Source: Streptomyces rapamycinicus NRRL 5491 (GTDB lineage Bacteria > Actinomycetota > Actinomycetes > Streptomycetales > Streptomycetaceae). From it: a stretch of 64,000 nt of DNA. A program made the position numbers and the translations under genes. The notes below the pieces were generated by a model. It did no database searches, was not told the DNA's origin, and saw only the letters and a program-made list of their open reading frames with translations. Below, in pieces: positions 54,892 to 63,253 of this stretch (positions are counted from its first letter, which is position 1; each line of letters opens with the position of its first letter). Location of the stretch: assembly GCF_024298965.1 (NCBI RefSeq), contig NZ_CP085193.1, forward strand, positions 8,494,001-8,558,000, read 5' to 3'.

Positions 54892-55283
54892 GCGAGGCCG
54901 GGCGTACGGCCGCGAGCGGCACCGGCGGGGCCAAGCCGGAGCACGAGTTCCATCTGCCCGCCGCGCCCTGGCAGCGGCCGCCGGGCGCGGCCGTGGGGGT
55001 GAGCGAACAGATCCTGGCCGCGGACGGCAGCGGCACCCACACCACCGCCCTGGTGCGCTGGGAGCCGGGGACGGACACCTCCCCGTCCGGGGTGGTCCGC
55101 CACGACGGCTGGGAGGAGGTCTATCTCCTCGAGGGCAGCATGCGCGATCTGACCCTGGGGGAGACCTTCTCGAGCGGCTTCTACGCCTGCCGGCCGCCGG
55201 GGATGCCGCATGGCCCCTGGGTCTCCGAGGAGGGCGTCACCATGCTGGTGATCACCTATCCGGAGGCAACGGCCGGGCGCTGA
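54888..55283 (+). CDS. cupin-domain protein
   Basis: A 131-residue single-domain cupin (ChrR/cupin_7-like): VVRHDGWEEVYLLEGSMRDL contains the His and Glu of motif 1, and PPGMPHGPWV the His of motif 2. It is translationally coupled to the nitrilase (ATGA), so it probably acts on the same compound or binds the same metal or substrate. Confidence 0.85.
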   Translation: MSEAGRTAASGTGGAKPEHEFHLPAAPWQRPPGAAVGVSEQILAADGSGTHTTALVRWEPGTDTSPSGVVRHDGWEEVYLLEGSMRDLTLGETFSSGFYACRPPGMPHGPWVSEEGVTMLVITYPEATAGR

Positions 55284-55354
55284 CGCACCCTGGGCGCTGA
55301 CGCACCCTTGGGCGGTGTCTCACCCCGGCCGGTGGCTCAGTCCCGGGTGGTGGC

Positions 55355-55987
55355 TCAACCGGCGAGCAGTACCTTCAGCGTCGACCCCAGATGGGCGCTG
55401 ATCGCCGCACGGGCCGCCTCCGGGTCCCCGGAGGCCACCGCGTCCAGGATCGCCCGGTGCTCGCCGAGCACCTCCTCCTGGCGGCCGGTCTGGGTGTAGA
55501 GGGCCACCACCCCGGCCCGGATCTGGCGGCTGCGCAGCCCGTCGTAGTGCCGGTTGAGGAGTTCATTGCCCACCGCGGCGATCATGGTCGCGTGGAAGAG
55601 GTGGTCGACGGCGATGAACTCCTTGGCCTGCTCCGGCCCCATCAGCTCGCGCTGCCGCTCCAGCAGCTCCGTCAGCTTCTCGACCGGCACCGTGCCCGCC
55701 TCGATGGTCCGCTCGGCGGCATGGCGCTCCACGATCCCGCGCAGCTCCATCAGCTCGGTGATCTCCCGGCCGGAGAGCGGGGCGATATGCGCACCCCGCT
55801 TGGGGACCAGCTGGACCAGATCCTCGGCCGCCAGCAGGAGCAGGGCCTCGCGGATCGGGGTCCGCGAGATGCCGATCCGGTCGGCGATCTCCTGCTCGGT
55901 GAGGAACCTGCCCTGCATGTCGGGATCGGTCAGCACGGTCTCCTTGAGGAACTCGTACGCCTTTTCTCGTCCGGACTGCGCTGGCAC
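55355..55987 (-). CDS. GntR-family (FCD) transcriptional regulator
   Basis: A 210-residue FadR-subfamily regulator. The winged HTH is at about 15-75 (LTEQEIADRIGISRTPIREAL), and an FCD domain follows with metal-ligand-type residues in DHLFHATM and EHRAILDA. The GTG at 55987 is chosen because the longer frame to 56035 runs through the operator and promoter. It is convergent with the nitrilase-cupin genes and is their likely regulator. Autoregulation is supported by the palindrome directly upstream. Confidence 0.88.
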   Translation of the reverse strand: MPAQSGREKAYEFLKETVLTDPDMQGRFLTEQEIADRIGISRTPIREALLLLAAEDLVQLVPKRGAHIAPLSGREITELMELRGIVERHAAERTIEAGTVPVEKLTELLERQRELMGPEQAKEFIAVDHLFHATMIAAVGNELLNRHYDGLRSRQIRAGVVALYTQTGRQEEVLGEHRAILDAVASGDPEAARAAISAHLGSTLKVLLAG

Positions 55988-56006
55988 TGGGCCCCCATGC
56001 TGCTTC

Positions 56007-56025
56007 GCATACAACTCGTATACGA
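56007..56025. promoter_or_regulatory. probable autoregulatory GntR operator
   Basis: TCGTATACGA (56016-56025) is a perfect 10-bp palindrome with GCATAC (56007-56012) just beside it. It sits in the 44-bp gap before the GntR start and resembles the palindrome at 52385-52412. Confidence 0.6.
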
Positions 56026-56031
56026 AAATTA

Positions 56032-57519
56032 TCATGGACCGGCGGCAGCGTCGGGGAGGTCGGGTATCCAGGAGCCGTGGATGCCCGCCGGGACGCGGTG
56101 GGGCAGCTCCACGGTGGCCACGGGGGCGGCCGTGATGTCCCGGGCGTCCAGGACGATCAGCTCGGAGGCGGCACGGCGGAGATCGCTGACGATGGTCAGC
56201 AGATAGCCGTCGTCCTCGCTCCCTCCACCGTCCCCGGACGCCTCGCCCGGGTGTCCGTCAGTGCTCCCGGCTGCGGGCACGAACACGGCCTCCCCGGGCA
56301 TCCGGCCCGGTCCGGCCGGCGCTGTCTGCCGGGCCCCGGTGGCCGCGTCGTACTTGACCAGTGCGTACTCCTCCAGTCCGCTCCCGGGGAAGGCGACGGC
56401 GTAGGCATAGCGGCTGGGCCGCCCCAGCACGCTGTCGTTGATCGTGGGGAACTCGGTGACCAGGTCGTCCAGCGGCTCCTCCCACGCGCTGCCCGAGGCG
56501 GGGTCGAGGATCCAGCGGTGGTGCAGGGAGCCGACCAGCGGAACGGCGGCGTGGCCCGGGGCGCCGGTCCACCACTTCCAGGAGGTCTCCCAGGCGGTGC
56601 GGTCATAGCGCGGCCCCTCGATGACGACGCGGCCCGCCGGATCCTCATAGGCGTTGGCGATGTGCAGCAGGGCGCCGGGCTCCACCTCGCACCAGGTGAC
56701 TCGGGGCGGCCCGGTGCGCGGCATGATCCCGATGCGCGGCCGGTAGCCGTCGGACCAGCGGTAGGGGATCCCGGACCGCTCGGCGGGGTCGAAGACGACC
56801 GGCAGATCCAGCCACACCACATGGCGCTCGGTCAGCCCGAAGTCGTGCATCAGCGAGGGCCCCGCGCCCTTTATGGTCTCCTCGCGCACGATATGGCCGT
56901 CGCGGGACGCCACGTAGTAGACGAGGTGGGGCGGTAACGGGGAGTACGAGAAGAAGTGCAGCTCCCCGGTGACCGGATCCTCCTTGGGGTGTGCCGTCAT
57001 GGCCCGGTTCAGCTTTCCGCCGAAGTCATAGGCGCCGACGGTGGCCAGCTCGGGGGTCAACTCATAGGGGAGGTTGGCCTCCTGGAGGGCCAGGATGCGG
57101 CCCGCGTGCTCGATCACATGGGTGCCGGCGACGCTTGCGGCGAGATCCTCCGCGCCGTCCGCACCCCCGTCACCCGCGGCCGCGCCCTCGCCGCCCGCGG
57201 CCGCCGCCTTGGCGTCGTGGAGGGCCGGTGTGCGCACCCAGCGGTTGCGGTACCACTCCGCTCTTCCCTCGCACAGCCGGAGCCCGTGGACCATGCCGCT
57301 GCCCTTGAACCAGTGCGAGGGCACCACTCCGGGCGGGGGATTGTGGCCGTTGCGCAGATAGCGGCCGGTCAGCTCGGGAGGCAGGGAGCCGTGCACGGTG
57401 AGGCCCCAGATGGTGGACTCCAGCCCCACCGGGGCGTAATGGCCGCTGAGATAGGGCGGCTTGGCGGGCTTGGCGGGCTTGGCGGGGTTGGCTGATGCGT
57501 TGAAGAACCGGTCGCTCAT
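56032..57519 (-). CDS. carotenoid cleavage oxygenase
   Basis: A 495-residue iron(II) carotenoid oxygenase (lignostilbene/apocarotenoid dioxygenase fold). The four Fe-binding His are visible in order: AHPKEDP, MHDFGLTERH, LLHIANAYED and AGIHGSWIP. An acidic loop insertion (about residues 110-130, Ala/Gly-rich) is lineage-specific. No carotenoid biosynthetic gene is near, so a stilbene-type or external substrate is possible. The ATG overlaps the quinone reductase stop by 4 bp; GAGGAGG upstream. Confidence 0.9.
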   Translation of the reverse strand: MSDRFFNASANPAKPAKPAKPPYLSGHYAPVGLESTIWGLTVHGSLPPELTGRYLRNGHNPPPGVVPSHWFKGSGMVHGLRLCEGRAEWYRNRWVRTPALHDAKAAAAGGEGAAAGDGGADGAEDLAASVAGTHVIEHAGRILALQEANLPYELTPELATVGAYDFGGKLNRAMTAHPKEDPVTGELHFFSYSPLPPHLVYYVASRDGHIVREETIKGAGPSLMHDFGLTERHVVWLDLPVVFDPAERSGIPYRWSDGYRPRIGIMPRTGPPRVTWCEVEPGALLHIANAYEDPAGRVVIEGPRYDRTAWETSWKWWTGAPGHAAVPLVGSLHHRWILDPASGSAWEEPLDDLVTEFPTINDSVLGRPSRYAYAVAFPGSGLEEYALVKYDAATGARQTAPAGPGRMPGEAVFVPAAGSTDGHPGEASGDGGGSEDDGYLLTIVSDLRRAASELIVLDARDITAAPVATVELPHRVPAGIHGSWIPDLPDAAAGP

Positions 57520-58571
57520 CGCGTGCCCTCCTCGCCGCTCCGGCGGGTGTCCTCGTCCGCGACCAGGACCACCTTTCCGGCGACCGTGCCGGACTCGGCC
57601 AGCCGCATCGCCTTCGCGGCGTCGGAAAGCGGGATCCTCGCCGCCACCAGTGCGGTGAACTCGCCCTTCGCCATCAGCTCCAGCACCTGCCCCAGGTCGG
57701 CGCGGATCCGCCCCTGGAAGGCGGCCAGGCGCCGCCGCCCGGCCCAGAGGTTGTAGAAGTGCGCCCGCCGTCCGTTCGGCAGCAGGTTCCACAGGGTCAG
57801 CCGGGCGAGCAGCTTGAGCACCGGGGCCTTGGACGAGCCGGGGACGTCCCGGGTGGCCGCCGTGCCGTAGGAGACCAGCGTGCCGCCGCGGGCGAGCAGC
57901 CGGAAGGAGTCCACGATGCCCTCGCCGCCGATGTGGTCGAAGACCGCGTCGACCCCGCCCGGCGCCAATGCCCGCACCCGGGCGGGCAGATCCGGATCGC
58001 GGTAGTCGAGCGGGGTGGCGCCGAGCGCGTGCACCGCGTCGTGATGGCGGGGCGAGGCGGTGCCGATGACCTTGATGCCCGAGTGGCGGGCGAGCTGGAC
58101 CAGGGTGGTGCCCACCCCGCCGTTGGCCCCGTGGACCAGCACGGTCATCCCGGGGCGCACCTTGGCCACGCGGTGGAGCATCTGCCAGGCCGTGATCCCG
58201 TTGACCACCACGGTCTCGGCCTCCGCCGCGTCCACCCCCTCGGGGACCGCCACCAGATCGCCCGCGCCGACGAGGGCGTGACTGGCCCAGCCGCCGATCT
58301 TCGTGAGCGCCGCGAACCGGCGCCCGCGCAGGGCCTGATCCACCCCGGGGCCGGTCGAGACCACCGTGCCCACCAGGTCATAGCCGGGCACGAAGGGGAA
58401 CGGCGGCTGGTCGTAGTACTTCCCGCGGCGCATCTGCTGCTCCGCGAAGGAGACGCCCGACGCCTCGACGGCCACCAGCGCCTGCCCGGGACCGGGCTCG
58501 GGCAGCGGGCGGGTGCGGAGCTCGAGCCCTTCGGGCTCCACCTGACCCGGCAGAACGACCTCGGTGATCAT
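57516..58571 (-). CDS. zinc-independent quinone oxidoreductase-like MDR
   Basis: A 351-residue medium-chain reductase of the quinone oxidoreductase type. It lacks zinc ligands; the Rossmann motif is HGANGGVGTTLVQLA. It uses NADPH to reduce an enone or quinone. It is first in the operon with the carotenoid oxygenase and divergent from a TetR gene 120 bp away; the hairpin at 58597-58616 lies 26 bp upstream of its ATG. The pair may remove apocarotenal or quinone products (inference). Confidence 0.9.
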   Translation of the reverse strand: MITEVVLPGQVEPEGLELRTRPLPEPGPGQALVAVEASGVSFAEQQMRRGKYYDQPPFPFVPGYDLVGTVVSTGPGVDQALRGRRFAALTKIGGWASHALVGAGDLVAVPEGVDAAEAETVVVNGITAWQMLHRVAKVRPGMTVLVHGANGGVGTTLVQLARHSGIKVIGTASPRHHDAVHALGATPLDYRDPDLPARVRALAPGGVDAVFDHIGGEGIVDSFRLLARGGTLVSYGTAATRDVPGSSKAPVLKLLARLTLWNLLPNGRRAHFYNLWAGRRRLAAFQGRIRADLGQVLELMAKGEFTALVAARIPLSDAAKAMRLAESGTVAGKVVLVADEDTRRSGEEGTR

Positions 58572-58596
58572 GGCTGACCTCATTTCGGTGTGAGGT

Positions 58597-58616
58597 GTTC
58601 TCGCTGTTGTGAGAAC
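58597..58616. promoter_or_regulatory. probable TetR operator
   Basis: GTTCTC-N8-GAGAAC, a perfect 6-bp inverted repeat with an 8-bp spacer, in the divergent region between the reductase operon and the TetR gene. The position fits a TetR operator controlling both. Confidence 0.6.
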
Positions 58617-58691
58617 TTCTAACCAAACAATGAACCTGTTACTCTCGAGGTGTCAAGCCCGAATTCGAAGACCCGCACGGGAGGCGCGTCC

Positions 58692-59393
58692 ATGGCGACA
58701 GCACGGCGAGAGCGCTACCGCAAACAGACCCGGGAGGAGGCCAAGGCCGTGGCCCTGGCCCAGCTGGCCGAGTCGGGCACGGCGGGCATCTCGGTGAACG
58801 CCATCGCGAAGGCGATGGGGATGACCGGCCCCGCGCTCTACCGCTATTTCGCGAGCCGGGACGAGCTGCTGACCGAGCTGATCACCGACACCTACCGCGA
58901 TCTGGCCGCAACCCTCGCCCAGGCCGTCGCCGACGCCGCCCCCGCCGACCGCTTCCGCGCCATGGCCCGCGCCCTGCGCGACTGGGCGAAGCGCCAGCCC
59001 GACCGCTATCTGCTCATCTACGGCACGCCGGTGCCCGGTTACCACGCGCCGCCGGAGACCGCCGAGATCGCGGCCGGGATGATGCGGACGATCTTCGACG
59101 CCTGCTCCGCCGTCGGCGATGCCGATGGCGGCGCCGCGCGCGGCGCCACCGCGAGCCACGGGCAGCAGCCCCTCACCGAGCTCGAGGCCGAGTTGGCGCG
59201 CCATCTCGAGGGCGTGGGCTCCTGGGTGCCCGGGGAGGAGCCCGGCGGTGAGCTGAAGGGCCGTGCGCTGCGCACCTGGACCCGGCTGCACGGCGTGATC
59301 AGCCTTGATGTGCAAGGCCAGTTCACGGGCATGGGCTTCGATCCGTCGGTCCTCTTCGAGGCCGAGATCGACGCCCTGGTGCGGGGCGGCTGA
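58692..59393 (+). CDS. TetR-family transcriptional regulator
   Basis: A 233-residue TetR repressor. The HTH is at about 15-60 (ISVNAIAKAMGMTGPALYRYF). The C-terminal ligand domain has the WHG/TetR_C_33-like ARALRDWAKRQPDRYLLIYG stretch. It is divergent from the quinone reductase-carotenoid oxygenase operon and is its likely repressor. Confidence 0.9.
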   Translation: MATARRERYRKQTREEAKAVALAQLAESGTAGISVNAIAKAMGMTGPALYRYFASRDELLTELITDTYRDLAATLAQAVADAAPADRFRAMARALRDWAKRQPDRYLLIYGTPVPGYHAPPETAEIAAGMMRTIFDACSAVGDADGGAARGATASHGQQPLTELEAELARHLEGVGSWVPGEEPGGELKGRALRTWTRLHGVISLDVQGQFTGMGFDPSVLFEAEIDALVRGG

Positions 59394-59476
59394 GGTGCCC
59401 CGGTCCGAGCTGCCCGCCCGGCGGGCCCGGCGCACACTGGAGGGACACCGGAGGGCGACGGGGAGCGGAGGCCGCG

Positions 59477-59986
59477 ATGGAGCAGGGTGAGTTCGATGTG
59501 GTTGTGGAGATCCCGGAGGGGTCCCGCAACAAGTACGAGATGGACCATGAGACCGGCCGGATCCGGCTGGACCGCATGCTGTTCACCTCGACGAAGTACC
59601 CGGCCGACTACGGCTATGTCGACCACACCCTCGGCCGGGACGGCGATCCGCTGGACGCCCTCGTCACCGTCGCCGAGCCGACCTTCCCCGGCTGTGTGAT
59701 CCTCTGCCGGGCCATCGGCATGTACTGCATGCGCGACGAGCAGGGCCCGGACGAGAAGATTCTCTGCGTCCCGGCCCATGACCCGCGCTACGTCGGCGTG
59801 CAGGACATCGACGACGTCCCCGAGTTCGACCGCAAGGAGATCACCCACTTCTTCGAGGTCTACAAGGACCTCGAGCCCGGCAAGTCCGTCGAGGGCTCCC
59901 ACTGGGAGGGCCGCGACCGGGCCTACGCCGAGATAGCCGCCTCCCGCGCCCGCGCGGCCGAAACCGGCCGGTCCCAGAGCCCCTGA
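59477..59986 (+). CDS. ppa: inorganic pyrophosphatase (family I)
   Basis: A 169-residue soluble pyrophosphatase, Mg2+-dependent, which pulls biosynthetic reactions forward by splitting PPi. Family I motifs: EIPEGSRNKYE, YPADYGYV and DGDPLDALV (metal Asp). The C-terminal EVYKDLEPGKSV is also typical. Length is normal for actinobacterial enzymes. Starts at ATG 59477 with GGAG upstream. Confidence 0.96.
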   Translation: MEQGEFDVVVEIPEGSRNKYEMDHETGRIRLDRMLFTSTKYPADYGYVDHTLGRDGDPLDALVTVAEPTFPGCVILCRAIGMYCMRDEQGPDEKILCVPAHDPRYVGVQDIDDVPEFDRKEITHFFEVYKDLEPGKSVEGSHWEGRDRAYAEIAASRARAAETGRSQSP

Positions 59987-60357
59987 GCGAGACCGGCGGC
60001 GCCGGCCCTTGAGTCTGACCGGTGGCACCGGCCCTGAGCAGGGCCGACGCTCGGGGCGCCGCCTCGCGCGGCGTCGGCACCCCGCGGTCCGCCACGGCCA
60101 CGTTCGCCAGCCGGTGCGTCACCAGGACCACGGCGCGGTCCTCCGCCATCCGACCCCTCGCCGGGCCGCTCGGCCGCCGGGTCCGGTGGTGGTTCCGGTG
60201 GCTGTTCCGCCTGGTCCGTGGTTCGAGACGTCACTAATCCCCCTGAGAGTGCCCGGGGTTCACGGCGAGGTCCACCGATCGTGGAGCGCGTCCGGTGGGT
60301 CACGCGGCCGGGAAAAGCGCTGGAGCCGCGCGCCGTTCGCGTGCTTCGATGCGCTGC
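59987..60357. other. intergenic region
   Basis: 371 bp between ppa and the LysE-type exporter. It is GC-rich. Translations of it are Arg/Pro-rich and give no recognised family, so I see no gene or clear regulatory site. Confidence 0.45.
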
Positions 60358-60996
60358 ATGGTGTCCATCGACCGACTGCTAGCCTTCGCGGCCATGTCCT
60401 TCCTGCTGATCGTGATCCCCGGTCCGAGCGTGCTCTTCGTGGTCGGCCGGGCGCTGGCCCAGGGCCGCCGAGCCGCGCTGACCACGGTCGTCGGCAATAC
60501 GCTCGGGGCGTATGCGCTGGTCGTGGCCGTGGCACTGGGCGTCGGATCGGTGGTGGAGCGCTCGGTCCTCGTCTTCACCGCGCTGAAGCTGGTGGGTGCC
60601 GCGTATCTGGTGTACCTGGGGGTCAAGGCGGTGCGGCAGCGCCGCTCGCTGCAGGCCGCCTTCACCGGCGACGGCCCCGCCCACGGGGGCCTGCGGACGC
60701 TGTGGGAGGGGTTCGCGGTCGGTGTGGCCAACCCCAAGACGATCGTGTTCTTCGCCGCCGTACTGCCCCAGTTCGTCGACCGCGAGCAGGGGCATGTCGT
60801 GCCGCAGATGCTCCTGCTCGGGCTGGTCTTCAACGCCATCGCGGTGATCTCCGACAGCGTCTGGGGCCTGGCCGCGGCCACCGCCCGCACCTGGTTCGCC
60901 CGCTCCCCGCGGCGCCTTGCCATGGTCGGCGGCGTCGGCGGACTCTCCATGATCGGCCTCGGCGTCACCGTCGCCGCCACCGGCCGCGCTGACTAG
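60358..60996 (+). CDS. LysE/RhtB-family amino-acid exporter
   Basis: A 212-residue, six-segment exporter of the LysE superfamily. It has the N-terminal PGPSVLFVVGRALAQG and the middle AVGVANPKTIVFFAAVLPQF, both family hallmarks. It exports amino acids or homoserine lactone-like compounds. Two in-frame ATGs (60349 and 60358) have poor ribosome sites. The gene ends 4 bp before the GNAT gene, suggesting co-transcription. Confidence 0.9.
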   Translation: MVSIDRLLAFAAMSFLLIVIPGPSVLFVVGRALAQGRRAALTTVVGNTLGAYALVVAVALGVGSVVERSVLVFTALKLVGAAYLVYLGVKAVRQRRSLQAAFTGDGPAHGGLRTLWEGFAVGVANPKTIVFFAAVLPQFVDREQGHVVPQMLLLGLVFNAIAVISDSVWGLAAATARTWFARSPRRLAMVGGVGGLSMIGLGVTVAATGRAD

Positions 60997-61000
60997 CCGT

Positions 61001-61892
61001 ATGGACTCCGTCCGGGTCAGGCCGCTGTGCCCCGCCGACCCCCCCCTCCGCCGAACGCGCCTCGGCCACCACCTTCCTCGAGGCCGACCGCCGCGCCAGG
61101 AGAGTGGGCGAACCCGAGCCCCGGCCCCGCCCGGCCGCCGCCTCCCGGCAGTGGATCGACCGGATGCGTCACTTCCTCATCGAGGACCCGGGCGGCTGCT
61201 GGGTCGCCGTGGACGAAGCCGAAGGCGACAACGGCGTCATCGGCTTCGCCATCTCCCAGAACCGCGGCCCGTTCTGGTTCCTCGCCACCTACGGTGTGCT
61301 CCCCGGGCACCAGGCCAAGGGCATCGGCCGACGCCTCATGGACGCCGCCCTGGCCCATGCCGACGGCCGCCAGGGCATGTTCTCCTCCACCGTCCACCCC
61401 GGGGCGACCCGGCGCTACCGCCTCGCCGGGTTCTCGCTCCACCCCCAGATGCGCATGGTCGGCACCGTCGACCGCGCCACCCTCCCCGCCATAACCGGCG
61501 TCCGCGAGGGGCGGGACGACGACATCGACTGGATGAACCACCTCGACCGGCGCCTGCGCGGGGCGGGCCACGGTCCCGACCACACCTATATGCGGGGCAC
61601 CCTGCGGCTCGTCGTCTCCCGCGCCTACGGCAGACCGGGCTATGTCTACATCGACGACCGGGGCCGCGCCGCCCTCCTCGCCGCCGCCCAGCCGGCCACC
61701 GCCCAGGACCTGCTGTGGGAGGCCCTGGCCGCCTCCAGCGGCGACACCCTCGTCAACTGCATCACCCCGGCCAACGAATGGGCGGTCGACGTCGGCCTGG
61801 CCGCCCGCCTCGACATCGGCCAGGAGGGCTATCTGGCCCTGCGCGCCATGCCGCCCCCGGCGCCCTACCTGGCCAGCGGCCACTTCCTCTGA
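61001..61892 (+). pseudogene. GNAT acetyltransferase with C-run frameshift
   Basis: A gene encoding a GNAT N-acetyltransferase with a second C-terminal domain. The acetyl-CoA loop is HQAKGIGRRLMDAAL. The ATG at 61001 opens MDSVRVRPLCPAD, but a run of eight C (61039-61046) shifts the frame. In the other frame the sequence continues as SAERASATTFLEADRRARR and joins the rest of the protein. One C fewer would give 296 residues. A shortened frame starts at a GTG at 61104 and gives 262 residues (61104-61892), lacking the first beta strand and helix. It is either a true frameshift or a sequencing error in a homopolymer. Confidence 0.75.
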
Positions 61893-62239
61893 CGTCACGT
61901 CCCGTCCGTCACGTCATGTCACGCCACGCGCCCCGCGTACGCGGGCAGTCGGGGATGAGGCATGCGCGCCGCGCATGGGGTGGGAGGCGCGCTGGGGGAG
62001 GGGGTGGGCGCTGCGCCGCATGGGGTAATTGGGGGGTGTATCTGTGGTGTTGACGGCGCGTCGCGCGCCTACTGGTGCTACAGACCGGTGGGTTTCACAT
62101 CTGCCGGGGGACGGCGAGGCGCGCATCCCGCGTCGGACGCCATAAGAGCGCACCCCCAACCCCTGACGCGCCGCCACGTGCCGCGGTCACAGCCCCGCGT
62201 GGCGAGCAACGGCCCACCACTCCACCCCATAGGGCCATC
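61893..62239. other. intergenic region
   Basis: 347 bp between the GNAT gene and the Ig-like gene, with local G-runs (about 61980-62040) and short inverted sequences (GCGCATGCGC-like) but no coding frame that looks real. It probably holds the promoter of the Ig-like gene, which I cannot pinpoint. Confidence 0.4.
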
Positions 62240-62944
62240 ATGGCTTCACCCACGATCACCCTGGTCACGGCGACCCCGAACCCCGCCGTGACCGGGCGGC
62301 CGGTCACGCTCACCGCCACCGTGATACCGGTCGGCGCCGCCGGGACGCCCACGGGCACCGTCACCTTCGTGGTCAGCGGCGGTCCCACCCTGAACGGGAC
62401 GCTGTCCGGCGGGACCGCCTCGGTCACCGCGAGCGGTCTGGGCGTCGGCACCCACATCGTCACCGCCACGTACAACGGCGACGCCAGCTTCACCCCGTCC
62501 ACCGGCACCACGGCCGTCGTCGTGCTCCAGGCGTCGACGACGACATCGGTGACATCGGTGCCGGACCCCTCGACGCCGGGGCAGCCGGTGACGTTCACCG
62601 CCACGGTCACCCCGGTCGCGCCCGCCACCGGGGTCCCGACCGGCACGGTCACCTTCGTGATCAGCGGCAGCGGGGGCGGTACGTTCACCCAGCCGCTGTC
62701 GGGCGGCATGGCGACGTTCACCACCAGCGGCCTGGGCGCGGGTTCGCACACCGTGACGGCCAACTACACCGACGGTGCGACCACCATCGCCGCCGAGCGG
62801 CCCGTGGACGCCTTCGGATTCGCCTTCCTCCCCGACCTGGAACTGCCGGAAGGCGAGTGGGACGTCAGCGCGGTCTACTCGGGCGACGCCAATTTCGGAG
62901 CCTCGGGCGTCTCCCAGTACACACAGATCGTCACCGGCGCCTAG
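62240..62944 (+). CDS. Ig-like repeat protein without signal peptide
   Basis: A 234-residue protein made of bacterial Ig-like (Big_3_5-type) repeats. Repeat 1, about residues 5-95, has TPTGTVTFVVSGG and VTATYNGDASF. Repeat 2, about 98-230, has VPTGTVTFVISGSG and a YSGDANF ending, and it carries an insertion with DAFGFAFLPDLELP. No signal peptide or membrane segment is visible at the N-terminus (MASPTITLVTATPN), although such domains usually act outside the cell. The GGG before the ATG is a weak ribosome site. Export by another route, or an intracellular binding role, is open. Confidence 0.8.
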   Translation: MASPTITLVTATPNPAVTGRPVTLTATVIPVGAAGTPTGTVTFVVSGGPTLNGTLSGGTASVTASGLGVGTHIVTATYNGDASFTPSTGTTAVVVLQASTTTSVTSVPDPSTPGQPVTFTATVTPVAPATGVPTGTVTFVISGSGGGTFTQPLSGGMATFTTSGLGAGSHTVTANYTDGATTIAAERPVDAFGFAFLPDLELPEGEWDVSAVYSGDANFGASGVSQYTQIVTGA

Positions 62945-63031
62945 GGGGGCGACGGATCTTGAGGCCTGCGGCGGGCCCACGCGGCGGAGCCGCATATCGA
63001 CGCTGTCCCCTACCCGCCCCTCCCCTCAACT

Positions 63032-63071
63032 GGGGCTTCGCCCCGGACCCCGGGGTCTGGGGCGAAGCCCC
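63032..63071. repeat. 40-bp palindrome, dispersed-repeat relative
   Basis: Two 20-bp halves are inverted with one mismatch around 63051.5, starting GGGGCTTCGCCCCGG. Together with the 17 bp before it (63015-63031) it matches the GC-rich intergenic repeat seen at 19841 and 37271. It may act as a hairpin or terminator for the Ig-like gene, ending 88 bp after its stop. Confidence 0.75.
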
Positions 63072-63162
63072 TGGTAACGGGAAGGGGCCGGGAGGGGAGT
63101 CCACCGGACACCGTGTAGGCCACGACCACGACCACGATCACGACCTGATCGCACAGCACTGA

Positions 63163-63197
63163 GCCCCGCCACTGCCCGAGGGGGGCGGTGGCGGGGC
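63163..63197 (+). terminator. GC hairpin terminator
   Basis: GCCCCGCCACTGCCC pairs with GGGCGGTGGCGGGGC (14 Watson-Crick pairs plus one T:G) around a 5-nt loop. It precedes the start of the next gene and probably ends upstream transcription. Upstream at 63119-63146 is a short CACGAC tandem run. Confidence 0.65.
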
Positions 63198-63253
63198 CCA
63201 GCCATGCGGCGCCGAGGGACATCCTGGCGCATATTTGCCCTCTATGCGGGTAA

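Noticed and set aside
63119..63146. CACGAC tandem run as a CRISPR-like repeat
   Set aside because: Six-base units without spacers; simple repeat only.
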